In this document: positions 1 to 6,773 of the stretch, in pieces | Layout of the letters: each line of letters starts with the position of its first letter | How positions within the stretch are numbered: position 1 is the first letter of the stretch | DNA from: Planctomycetota bacterium | GTDB taxonomy: Bacteria > Planctomycetota > Phycisphaerae > Phycisphaerales > Zrk34 | Direction of reading: 5' to 3' | Assembly (NCBI GenBank): GCA_016125255.1 | Contig: WGMD01000007.1 | Coordinates: 62,001-126,000 of the forward strand | DNA length: 64,000 nucleotides | Position numbers and translations under genes: made by a program | The notes under the pieces: model-generated | Told to the model about the DNA's origin: nothing | Database searches by the model: none | The model's input: the letters and a program-made list of their open reading frames with translations, nothing else

Positions 1-1595
1 TCGTCATGATGCGCGGCGACGGCGGCGGTCGACGAATGGATCATGTTCTGCATCCAGTCGATGCCGAACATCCCGGCGAACAGCGCGCCCAGCGCCAGAA
101 TCACCAGCGGCAGATTCATCGGCCACCAGGGCATTTCGTGCGGCTCGTGATGCCCATGATCGTGATCATCGTGATGATGCTCGACGGGGTAACCGTGATG
201 CTCGTGGCCCATCTCGTATTTCGTCTCGCCCAGGAACACGCGGAACCAGAGGCGGAACGTGTAGAACGCGGTCATCAGCGCCGTGATGATGCCGATCCAA
301 CCGAGGACGGGCCGGGCGATGAGCGCATCGGCGAGGATCATGTCCTTGGAGTAGAAGCCCGCCGTCAGGGGCACGCCGGCGAGGGCGAGACAGCCGATGA
401 GCATCAGGATGGCGGTGACGGGCATCTTGGAGAACAGGCCGCTCATCTTGCGAAGATCGAGCTGACCGGCCATGGCGTGCATCACCGAGCCGGCGGTCAA
501 AAAGAGCAGGGCTTTGAAGAAGGCGTGCGTGAACAGATGGAACACCGCGCCGGTCGTGCCCATGACGCCGACGCCCAGGAACATGTACCCGAGCTGCGAG
601 AGCGTTGAGTAGGCCCAGACGCGCTTCAGGTCATACTGACACAGGGCGATCGTCGCGGCGAAGAAGGCGGTGACCGCTCCGACCGTGGCGACCAGCGCCA
701 GGCACTGCGGGCTCAGTTCGAAGATATGGATCAGGCGGGCGATCATGTATACGCCGGCGGTGACCATCGTCGCCGCATGAATCAGCGCCGACACGGGCGT
801 CGGACCTTCCATCGCGTCGGGAAGCCACACATGCAGGGGCAACTGAGCCGACTTGCCGAACGCACCGAGCATCAAAAGGAACGGAATCCACCATGCCAGC
901 GTCTGCTGCCACGGCTCCAGCGACGCCAGATTCAAATGCTCCGCCGCCGGCAAAATCTTCGTGTACTGAATCGACCCGAAGAGCACGAACGTGCCCATCA
1001 GCCCGAGGGCGAAACCGAAGTCGCCGATGCGGTTGACGATGAACGCCTTCTTCGCCGCGGCGACCGCGCTGGGCTTGCGATAGTAAAACCCGATGAGCAG
1101 ATACGATGCGGCGCCGACGCCTTCCCAACCCAGATAAAGCAGGAGCAGATTGTCCGCCAGCACGAGGCAGGTCATCGCGAAGATGAACAAGCTGATGTAG
1201 GCGAAGAATCGGAAGTAGCCGGGGTCGCCGCTCATGTAGCCGGCGGCGTAGATCGTGATGAGCGTGCCGATGCCGGTCACGACCATGAGCATGACCAGCG
1301 TGAGCGGATCGATGAAGAAGGAGAAGTCGCCGGTGAAGCCGCCGATGTTGATCCAGTCGAAGTAGTGGATGACGACGCCGCCGGTGTGCCCGGCTTCGGG
1401 GTAGGCGCGGAGGACGATGAAGCTGATGATGAACGAGCCGCCGACGGCAACGGCCGTGACCCACCCGGCGAGGTTTTTGAGCGTCGTGCTGCGCGTCGCG
1501 CCCAGCAGGCCGCAGAGGATCATGGACAAAAACGGCAGCGTCGGAATGAGCTTGGCCAGGTAGAGCGTCGAAGTTGTCGCGGCAAGTGTCGGCAT
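1..1595 (-). CDS. nuoL: NADH-quinone oxidoreductase subunit L (partial, C-terminus beyond window)
   Basis: Antiporter-like membrane subunit of respiratory complex I, thought to contribute to proton pumping. About 531 codons are visible. The frame starts with ATG at 1595, 21 bp after nuoK, and is still open at base 1. It contains the Proton_antipo_M hallmarks: a long run of hydrophobic helices, LLYLGWEGVGAASYLLIGF, LMLGAFGKSAQLPLHVWLPD and the loop PTPVSALIHAATMVTAG. The lysine of GKSAQ and the histidine of LIHAATM are conserved in the family. A histidine-rich stretch (about residues 464-486, 11 His) sits in the loop after RLWFRVFLGE, where NuoL proteins are variable. It is the last gene of a nuoJ-K-L run. 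Identity is secure; only the C-terminal part is missing. Confidence 0.95.
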   Translation of the reverse strand, partial: MPTLAATTSTLYLAKLIPTLPFLSMILCGLLGATRSTTLKNLAGWVTAVAVGGSFIISFIVLRAYPEAGHTGGVVIHYFDWINIGGFTGDFSFFIDPLTLVMLMVVTGIGTLITIYAAGYMSGDPGYFRFFAYISLFIFAMTCLVLADNLLLLYLGWEGVGAASYLLIGFYYRKPSAVAAAKKAFIVNRIGDFGFALGLMGTFVLFGSIQYTKILPAAEHLNLASLEPWQQTLAWWIPFLLMLGAFGKSAQLPLHVWLPDAMEGPTPVSALIHAATMVTAGVYMIARLIHIFELSPQCLALVATVGAVTAFFAATIALCQYDLKRVWAYSTLSQLGYMFLGVGVMGTTGAVFHLFTHAFFKALLFLTAGSVMHAMAGQLDLRKMSGLFSKMPVTAILMLIGCLALAGVPLTAGFYSKDMILADALIARPVLGWIGIITALMTAFYTFRLWFRVFLGETKYEMGHEHHGYPVEHHHDDHDHGHHEPHEMPWWPMNLPLVILALGALFAGMFGIDWMQNMIHSSTAAVAAHHD

Positions 1596-1616
1596 GATCG
1601 TTTGGAGTAACCTCGT

Positions 1617-1937
1617 TTAACCTTTCATCGTGCTCCAGGCCTCGGCGTCGAGCGTATGCCGCCGTCTGAACAGCAGCACGACGAGCCCCAGCGCCAAGGC
1701 GGCCTCCGCGGCGGCGATCGTCAGCACGAAGATCACGAAGACCTGCCCGTCGAAGTTCATGTGGTACCGGCTGAATGCCACAAGCGTCACGATCACGCCC
1801 TGAAACATCATCTCGGTGCACAGGAACATGATGATCAGGTTGCGGCGGACCGTGAACCCGATCATGCCCAGGGCGAAAAGCATTCCGCCCACGAGCAGGT
1901 AGTGATTGAGCGACACAATGTCGAATGTTCCGTTCAT
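1617..1937 (-). CDS. nuoK: NADH-quinone oxidoreductase subunit K
   Basis: Small three-helix membrane subunit of complex I (106 aa, usual length about 100). The sequence LVGGMLFALGMIGFTVRRN followed by an IIMFLCTEMMFQ helix is diagnostic. The Glu in CTEMM and the Glu in TIAAAEAALALG are the conserved membrane glutamates of the family. It lies between nuoJ and nuoL in the same direction, as in most nuo operons. The start is ATG without an obvious Shine-Dalgarno. The C-terminus RRRHTLDAEAW is a normal cytoplasmic tail. Confidence 0.96.
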   Translation of the reverse strand: MNGTFDIVSLNHYLLVGGMLFALGMIGFTVRRNLIIMFLCTEMMFQGVIVTLVAFSRYHMNFDGQVFVIFVLTIAAAEAALALGLVVLLFRRRHTLDAEAWSTMKG

Positions 1938-1944
1938 GTCTTAC

Positions 1945-1974
1945 CGTTTGCGGCGGGGCAGCGCCCCGCGCGTT
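1945..1974. repeat. Intercistronic palindromic repeat (family A), copy 1
   Basis: GC-rich palindrome of the form GCGGGGC-N2-GCCCCGC flanked by AAACG. It lies in the 42-bp gap between nuoJ and nuoK. Nearly identical copies lie between the S1-protein gene and glnS (18429-18458) and between aceF and lpdA (60937-60966). All three lie between genes of the same strand, so the hairpin would be in polycistronic mRNA. Confidence 0.8.
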
Positions 1975-1979
1975 TTCCG

Positions 1980-2888
1980 TCAATGCACGTTTTCATTCGG
2001 CGCTTCAGGCACGCGCTGGCGGGCGATGACGATCGCACCGACCATCGAAAGCAGCAGCACCACGCCGGCCAGTTCGATCCCGAGCGTATGACCCTTGAAA
2101 AGGTCCAGGCCGACGTAGTCGATGTTCGTGATGAATTCGCCCATGACCTTGGGCGTCAGGGCGACGCGCTTGGGCCGGGCGCCTTCGGAGGAGCGGACCA
2201 GCACGAAGCCGTCCTTGATGTCATCCTTGGCTTCGGGCGTCAGATGGTCTTCGGTCGTGATGAGCCCCTGCTGGCGGAGAATCGTTTCCAGGCGCGAGGC
2301 GTTGACGCGGCGGGGCATCAGGGCGGCGACGCTCGAAGCCGACTCGGCCGCGAAGCGCGGCTGCACCGGCTCGCCGAGGAAAATCACGTTGCCCAGCACC
2401 GCGATGAGCAAGAAGCCCATCACGACCGCCATCAGCGGCTCGCGGGCGCGAAGATCGTACGGAGCCGCCGTGTTCATCTCCTGCGCCGACTGCGGGAGCG
2501 TGGCGAGCATGATCACGAACATGTAGGTGATGAGGATCGCCCCGCCGTAGATGATGATCATGGCGAAGGCCATGAACTCGGACTGGAGCAGGACGAGCAT
2601 GCCGGCGGTCGAGAGCACGACCAGCACGAAGTACAGGGCGGAGTAGACCGGGCGGGGATGCGAGATGACGCGCACGGCGGCGGCGAGGGAGATGAAGCTG
2701 AAGATGTAGAAGTAGACGCCGGGCGTATGCAGGGCGTCGTGCCCCTTGGCGAGATTGGCGAAGAGGGCGGCGAGCGTCGCCAGACCCAAAAGGGCGCCGA
2801 CCTTGGCGCCGGTGCGGCGATGCGGAAGCATCAAGTAGACCGCCAGCGCTCCGCACACCGATGCGATGTAAAACAGATTCGATGTCAT
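1980..2888 (-). CDS. nuoJ: NADH-quinone oxidoreductase subunit J with an extra soluble insertion
   Basis: Membrane subunit of complex I. The ATG at 2888 gives MTSNLFYIASVCGALAVYLML as the first helix; a longer upstream reading adds a non-conserved, non-hydrophobic stretch and was rejected. Helices 2-4 include the family signature SAALYFVLVVLSTAGMLVL followed by AMIIIYGGAILITYMFVIML, which holds the pi-bulge helix known from NuoJ. At 302 aa it is much longer than typical NuoJ (about 165-200 aa). About 90 polar residues, with a run similar to SRLETILRQQGLITTEDHL, separate helix 4 from the last helix (GIELAGVVLLLSMVGAIVI). It is first in the visible nuoJ-K-L run. Confidence 0.93.
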   Translation of the reverse strand: MTSNLFYIASVCGALAVYLMLPHRRTGAKVGALLGLATLAALFANLAKGHDALHTPGVYFYIFSFISLAAAVRVISHPRPVYSALYFVLVVLSTAGMLVLLQSEFMAFAMIIIYGGAILITYMFVIMLATLPQSAQEMNTAAPYDLRAREPLMAVVMGFLLIAVLGNVIFLGEPVQPRFAAESASSVAALMPRRVNASRLETILRQQGLITTEDHLTPEAKDDIKDGFVLVRSSEGARPKRVALTPKVMGEFITNIDYVGLDLFKGHTLGIELAGVVLLLSMVGAIVIARQRVPEAPNENVH

Positions 2889-3291
2889 GTCAGGGCGATG
2901 CCCCTGATTCACAAGTTCTACAGGAACCGTCCAGACCACCGACGCTCGGGCGCGTCAACCGGAACTTCCGGGGGGTCTGTGAAAGACGTCACAATACGCA
3001 CTTACCCCCCACTTTGCAACCGCGCCCGCCGGTGGAAAACCCACCGGTGCGGGGCAGGCCGCTGATGGCGGAACCGGATGGCGTGACAAGAGGTCATTGC
3101 AAAATGTCCCTTGCAAATTGAAAATTGAAAATTGAAGACCGGCCCTCCCGGCAATTCGCATTTTGCAATGGACAATTTTCAATTTTCAATGGCACATGCC
3201 TCCCAAAAAAAACAACCGCGTGATGCACGAGGCGTTACGACAGGCCTGCGGGCAACACGCGGTCGCGGTGTATGGCGAAATCAGGTGCGGA
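2889..3291. other. Intergenic region between PII gene 1 and nuoJ
   Basis: About 400 bp without a convincing gene. Its left part may hold the nuoJ leader or promoter; no clear -35/-10 pair was seen. Its right part contains an AT-rich repeat (3095-3190) in an otherwise GC-rich genome. Short open frames here have no ribosome site and no recognisable protein content. Confidence 0.6.
3095..3190. repeat. AT-rich dispersed-type repeat with two interleaved inverted pairs
   Basis: Left arm: CATTGCAAAATG, then tandem ATTGAAA units. Right arm: CATTTTGCAATG, then tandem ATTTTCA units. The 12-base outer arms are exact reverse complements, and so are the ATTGAAA/TTTTCAAT runs, but the order is A-B-A'-B'. 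The two pairs are therefore interleaved rather than nested and could form alternative hairpins or a pseudoknot-like fold. Base composition is unlike the surrounding DNA. Confidence 0.75.
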
Positions 3292-3633
3292 TCAGCCGAT
3301 CGCCGCGCTGCCTCGCTCGGCGGTGCGGATGCGCACGCACTGTTCCAGATCCATGACGAAAATCTTGCCGTCGCCGATCTGCTCGGTGCAGGCGGCGGTT
3401 TCGATGCCCTCGATGGCCGTCTCGAGATACTCATCGTTGACGGCGATTTCGAGCTTGACCTTGTCGATGAGCGTGCTGGTGACCTTCAGACCGCGGTACT
3501 GGTGGGACAGGCCCTTCTGACGACCGCGACCCTTGACGTTCGACGTGGTCACCAGATGAATGCCGCGTGCCTCCAGCTCAGCCAGAACATCGTGCGTGCG
3601 CTCCGGCTGAATGACGGCGATGATGTACTTCAT
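3292..3633 (-). CDS. PII family nitrogen regulatory protein (copy 1)
   Basis: Trimeric signalling protein that binds ATP/ADP and 2-oxoglutarate and regulates targets such as AmtB. 113 aa, the normal length. ATG at 3633 has AAAGGAG upstream; an upstream extension of the frame is not PII-like. The ATP-site motif IGDGKIFVMDLEQCVRIRT is intact, and the T-loop reads KGRGRQKG then HQYRGLKV. Tyr46 is present, but position 51, the uridylylated Tyr in E. coli GlnB/GlnK, is Val, and position 49 is Leu rather than the Ser phosphorylated in cyanobacteria. It lies downstream of a second PII gene and amtB on the same strand, consistent with control of ammonium uptake. Confidence 0.93.
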   Translation of the reverse strand: MKYIIAVIQPERTHDVLAELEARGIHLVTTSNVKGRGRQKGLSHQYRGLKVTSTLIDKVKLEIAVNDEYLETAIEGIETAACTEQIGDGKIFVMDLEQCVRIRTAERGSAAIG

Positions 3634-3683
3634 GACGAGGGCTCCTTTACAGGGATAGAGGTTCCAAGTGACAGAGGCGCATA

Positions 3684-3699
3684 GACAAAGCCCATGCCA
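3684..3699 (-). promoter_or_regulatory. Possible sigma-54 promoter for PII gene 1
   Basis: Read on the minus strand it is TGGCATGGGCTTTGTC. The -24 GG and the spacing are right, but the -12 GC is GT. The predicted start would give a leader of about 40 nt before the ATG at 3633. Weaker than the two good sigma-54 sites elsewhere in this window. Confidence 0.35.
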
Positions 3700-3759
3700 A
3701 ATGATCACGCGACACAAGTCACGCAATCACAATATCTTGAACACCAAACAGCCCGCGCC

Positions 3760-3786
3760 TGTTCTGCTTATCGAATGAGCAGAACA
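3760..3786. promoter_or_regulatory. Inverted repeat between the two PII genes
   Basis: TGTTCTGCT and AGCAGAACA are exact 9-bp arms around a 9-bp spacer. There is no T-run on either side, so a terminator is unlikely. It may be an RNA-processing hairpin or an operator for the downstream PII gene. Confidence 0.45.
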
Positions 3787-3856
3787 TAGGCGATTCATCA
3801 TTGCGTGCCTATTTGGCGCGCAATCGCCGCATCGGATGCACACGAAAACGCCGCAC

Positions 3857-4198
3857 TCACCCGATCGCCACGTTCCCTGTTTCGCCCGTGCGGATGCGGA
3901 TCACATCATGCAGATCCAGCACGAAGATTTTACCATCGCCGATGTGTTCGGTCCGCGCCCCGGTCGTGATGGCGTCGATCGTCGGCTGAAGGTACTCCTC
4001 ATTCACCGCGATCTCCAGCTTCACCTTCCGAAGCAGACGCCCCACTTCCTTGTGACCGCGGTATACCTGCGCCTCGCCCTTCTGTCGACCGTGACCCATC
4101 ACCTGCGTCACCGTCACCAGATGCACCTCGCGCTGATACAGTTCATTGAGCACTTCATTCAAACGATCCGGCTGAATCACCGCAACGACGTATTTCAT
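3857..4198 (-). CDS. PII family nitrogen regulatory protein (copy 2, next to amtB)
   Basis: 113-aa PII protein starting MKYVVAVIQPDRL, with the C-terminal signature IGDGKIFVLDLHDVIRIRTGE. An AAAGGG ribosome site precedes ATG at 4198. It starts 47 bp after the amtB stop, the classical amtB-glnK pairing, so a role as the AmtB-blocking partner is likely. The T-loop reads GHGRQKG then QVYRGHKEV. Tyr46 is kept, but residue 51 is Glu rather than the uridylylated Tyr, so GlnD-type modification at that residue is not possible. It differs clearly from copy 1 in the N-terminal half and T-loop, so the two PII proteins probably serve different partners. Confidence 0.93.
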   Translation of the reverse strand: MKYVVAVIQPDRLNEVLNELYQREVHLVTVTQVMGHGRQKGEAQVYRGHKEVGRLLRKVKLEIAVNEEYLQPTIDAITTGARTEHIGDGKIFVLDLHDVIRIRTGETGNVAIG

Positions 4199-4245
4199 GG
4201 CACTTGCCCTTTCTTGTTTTAAATGACCACTGACCGCTGATGCCT

Positions 4246-5679
4246 TTAGTCCAGAACCGTGTACGCCACTTCCGCGTGTTCGGTCAGGTCCAGACCGACG
4301 CGTTCCTCGTGGTTCTCGGCGCGCAGGCCGACGATGGCGTCAACGACTTTGAGCAGCACGGCCGAGACGACAATGGAGTAGACGAGCGTGTAGGCCACCG
4401 CCTTGAACTGCACCAGGATCTGCACGCTGTTGCCGGCCAGCAGGCCGCCCTTGCTGTCCACGCCGTAACCGGCGACGGCCCAGATGCCCGTGGCGATCGC
4501 GCCCCAGATGCCCGAGATGCCGTGCACGCCGAAGACGTCCAGCGAATCGTCGTACCCGAGCCGCGGCTTGACCTTGGCGACGAAGATGTACGAGAGCACG
4601 CTCGCCCCGATGCCGATGCACATCGCACCCATCGGATCGACGTATCCGCTCGCCGGCGTGATGGCGACGAGACCGGCGACCGCGCCGGTGATGATGCCCA
4701 GCACGGTGGGCTTGCCGCCGTGACCGCCGCTGGAGGGCATGGCCCATTCAATGACCGACCAGGTCAACGCCGCCGCCGCCGTCGCAAGATGCGTCACGAC
4801 GAACGCTCGCACCGCCTGATCGCTCGCCGCCCCGGCGCTGCCCGCGTTGAACCCGAACCACCCGAACCACAAAAGTCCCGCACCCAGCACCGCAAATGGC
4901 AGACTGTGCGGCGGACTGATCCCTTCTGGATACCCCTGCCGCTTGCCCAGAAGAATGCACGCCACCAGTGCCGCGATGCCGGCGTTGACGTGAATCACCG
5001 TGCCACCGGCAAAGTCCAGCGCCCCGTCGCCGCCCAGCGCAAAGAACCCGCTCGCCCCGCCCCACACCCAATGCGCCACCGGACAATACACCAGCAGCAC
5101 CCACAGCGTCGTGAACACGCAGAACCCGCTGAACTTCATGCGCTCCGCGAACGCACCAATGATCAGCGCCGGCGTGATCACGGCGAACATGCACTGAAAG
5201 ATCATGAACAGATACCCGCTGATCGCCAGGTTCGGCCATGCTTGCGTGAATGAAAGTCCATGCAGGAACAGGTACGTCGAAGGCGACCCGATGAACCCCC
5301 CCGCCGTGTCTTCGCCGAACGCCAGCGAGAACCCGACGATCGCCCACAGCACCGTGACGAGCCCCATGCACATGAAACATTGCATGAGCACGCTCAGCAC
5401 GTTTTTTCGTCGCACCAGCCCGCCATAGAAAAACGCCAGCCCCGGCGTCATCAAAAGCACCAGCGCGCTGGCGACCAGCATCCAGGCCGTATCCCCCACG
5501 CTGATCGCATTCGCCGCCGGCGCCGCGACCGCCGCTGCCTTGAGTTCGACGACCGCCCCCGTCGTCGCCTCGCTCCCAACCGGCCCAACCACCGGCGTCT
5601 CCTGCGCCATCGCCCCCATCGCGCCGACCCCCAACACGAGCGCAAACCATAACCCAACCCAACCACGCCGCATCAACAT
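4246..5679 (-). CDS. amtB: Ammonium transporter (Amt family)
   Basis: Trimeric inner-membrane ammonium channel. ATG at 5679 has AAAGGAG about 7 nt upstream. The 477-aa product starts with a signal-peptide-like helix (GWVGLWFALVLGVGAMG ending AMA), as in other Amt precursors. Eleven-helix core motifs are present: TAWMLVASALVLLMTPG, AFFYGGLVRRKNVLSVLMQ, the HWVWGG pore region, GGTVIHVNAG and FGVHGISGIWG. These carry the twin pore histidines in the usual places. The C-terminus ends in a short regulatory tail (HAEVAYTVLD). Two PII genes follow on the same strand, matching the known PII-AmtB regulatory partnership. Confidence 0.97.
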   Translation of the reverse strand: MLMRRGWVGLWFALVLGVGAMGAMAQETPVVGPVGSEATTGAVVELKAAAVAAPAANAISVGDTAWMLVASALVLLMTPGLAFFYGGLVRRKNVLSVLMQCFMCMGLVTVLWAIVGFSLAFGEDTAGGFIGSPSTYLFLHGLSFTQAWPNLAISGYLFMIFQCMFAVITPALIIGAFAERMKFSGFCVFTTLWVLLVYCPVAHWVWGGASGFFALGGDGALDFAGGTVIHVNAGIAALVACILLGKRQGYPEGISPPHSLPFAVLGAGLLWFGWFGFNAGSAGAASDQAVRAFVVTHLATAAAALTWSVIEWAMPSSGGHGGKPTVLGIITGAVAGLVAITPASGYVDPMGAMCIGIGASVLSYIFVAKVKPRLGYDDSLDVFGVHGISGIWGAIATGIWAVAGYGVDSKGGLLAGNSVQILVQFKAVAYTLVYSIVVSAVLLKVVDAIVGLRAENHEERVGLDLTEHAEVAYTVLD

Positions 5680-6028
5680 GAACGACTCCTTTACAAGTGA
5701 ACTCAAAGTGCCATTGACCAAACAACTATTCCGCGCCGTGACACATCCGCCCCCGGTGCCTCATATGGATGCAGTTACAGCGCATGCCTCACCAAACTCG
5801 TAACAAATCCCATGCCTCCCGCCTTCAATTCCGCCAACTCACGCCCACCCAGTGAATTACGCCGCACACCCCCACGTCTCCCACTGCACACTCATTAGGC
5901 ATTGGCCCCGATATGCACCCGCGACTGCTTATTCTGCGCGCAGTCGCGATGGATAAATCGAGCAAACCGCGTCGCGGATGCGGATGCATGTTGTCGGCCT
6001 CCGCCATCCGATGTAGATTGCCGCTGCC
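5680..6028. other. Intergenic region upstream of amtB
   Basis: No gene is supported. It contains the amtB leader and presumably its promoter. A TGGCAC hexamer on the minus strand at 5709-5714 lacks a proper -12 element and lies too close to the start codon, so it is not called a promoter. GC content is slightly lower than in the flanking genes. Confidence 0.55.
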
Positions 6029-6216
6029 ATGAGTGAAAGTCTGTCGCATCCGGGGTCCGAACTGGCGGCGATTGAGGCCTTCGTCGCGGACAATGACGAC
6101 CTGCTCAAACTCGAAGAACGCATCGGCCGGTTCAACATCTTCGACGCCCCGGGCATCGTCCGCGCCGAAATCCGCCACTCCAACTTCCTCGCCTGGCTCC
6201 TGGACCCCGCCGGGCA
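6029..6216 (+). pseudogene. Truncated PD-(D/E)XK nuclease-family protein (N-terminal fragment)
   Basis: ATG at 6029 opens a frame reading ELAAIEAFVADNDDLLKLEE, RFNIFDAPGIVRAEIRHSN and FLAWLLDPAGH. This matches the N-terminus of the PDDEXK_4 nuclease family (PF14281), which continues for several hundred residues with the catalytic D-ExK motif. Here similarity stops after LLDPAGH and the frame ends soon after, with no catalytic core found nearby. The gene is therefore a remnant, probably cut by the mobile-element debris that follows. Full-length relatives often accompany defence or prophage genes; none are visible here. Confidence 0.65.
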
Positions 6217-6292
6217 TTCGAAGTCAAACTCACCGCCACGTCGCAGTCCACCTTGACGCGATAGCACAAACCGAAGACATCCGAAGCGCCTG

Positions 6293-6471
6293 TTCGGGGA
6301 CATGGGTGGCGCTGTATCCTGCGTGCCTGTACCTTTGACAGGAGGTTTGAGCATGCCTCGAAAGGAGTCAGCGCACGTGTCTGAGCGGATGGAATTTGCG
6401 GTGATGGCGCGGCGCGGGCGGTAAGTGAGTTGTATCGGCTGTTCAGAATCAGCCGCAAGACGGTTTGATCA
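6293..6471 (+). mobile_element. Remnant of an insertion sequence (transposase N-terminal fragment, frameshifted)
   Basis: A GACAGGAGG ribosome site precedes ATG at 6353, giving MPRKESAHVSERMEFAVMAR. A stop then interrupts this frame. A shifted frame continues as ELYRLFRISRKTV before another stop at about 6470. The two pieces together match the N-terminal helix-turn-helix of IS481/IS3-type transposases, which typically read MPWKE... then ELCRRFGISRKTGYKW. The catalytic DDE part is absent. The upstream stretch from about 6293 may be the left end of the element, but no matching right end was found. Confidence 0.5.
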
Positions 6472-6608
6472 GGAGTGAAGGCGCTGACGCTGCATTGTCC
6501 GCCGATGATAATGTTGTCGTGTTCGATGCGTCGGCAGCCCTCGGAGGTTGTGGCCCAGTTGCGGTCCCACCCGCCGGGGCAGGTGAACGGAACCGACTCG
6601 CCGAAAAG
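6472..6608. other. Decayed intergenic sequence
   Basis: No start, ribosome site or protein family is recognisable in either direction. It probably belongs to the same degraded block as the nuclease and transposase remnants. Confidence 0.45.
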
Positions 6609-6731
6609 CTAATCGACCCCCACCTGGCGCATCGCCAGATACGCGCCGACGTAGCCAAAGAGCGTCACGCTCAGGCCGACGCCGATCCATAAGGCAAGCT
6701 TCATTCGCATCAACGATGGCATCAACATCAT
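6609..6731 (-). CDS. Possible small single-span membrane protein
   Basis: 40-codon frame divergent from pyk, ending TAG at 6609. It has a basic N-terminus (PSLMRMKLA), one hydrophobic helix (LWIGVGLSVTLFGYVGAYLA) and a short tail (MRQVGVD). Several in-frame ATGs exist (6731, 6728, 6722, 6704). A GGAG lies about 14 nt before the first, farther than ideal. Positive-inside topology is consistent with a real small inner-membrane protein, but no family is recognised and the neighbouring DNA is decayed, so it could be chance. Confidence 0.35.
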   Translation of the reverse strand: MMLMPSLMRMKLALWIGVGLSVTLFGYVGAYLAMRQVGVD

Positions 6732-6773
6732 TTTAGCGCAGAAAACTCCGCGCTCGTCGGTTAAACTTCCGCC

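Noticed and set aside
631-1983. 450-codon open frame on the minus strand overlapping nuoK and nuoL in another frame
   Set aside because: Composition is typical of an out-of-frame reading; the true nuoL frame starts at 1595 and shows complete family motifs.
5700-5714. TGGCAC hexamer upstream of amtB as sigma-54 promoter
   Set aside because: The -12 part reads GTTC instead of TTGC, and the predicted start would leave only about 10 nt before the start codon with its ribosome site.
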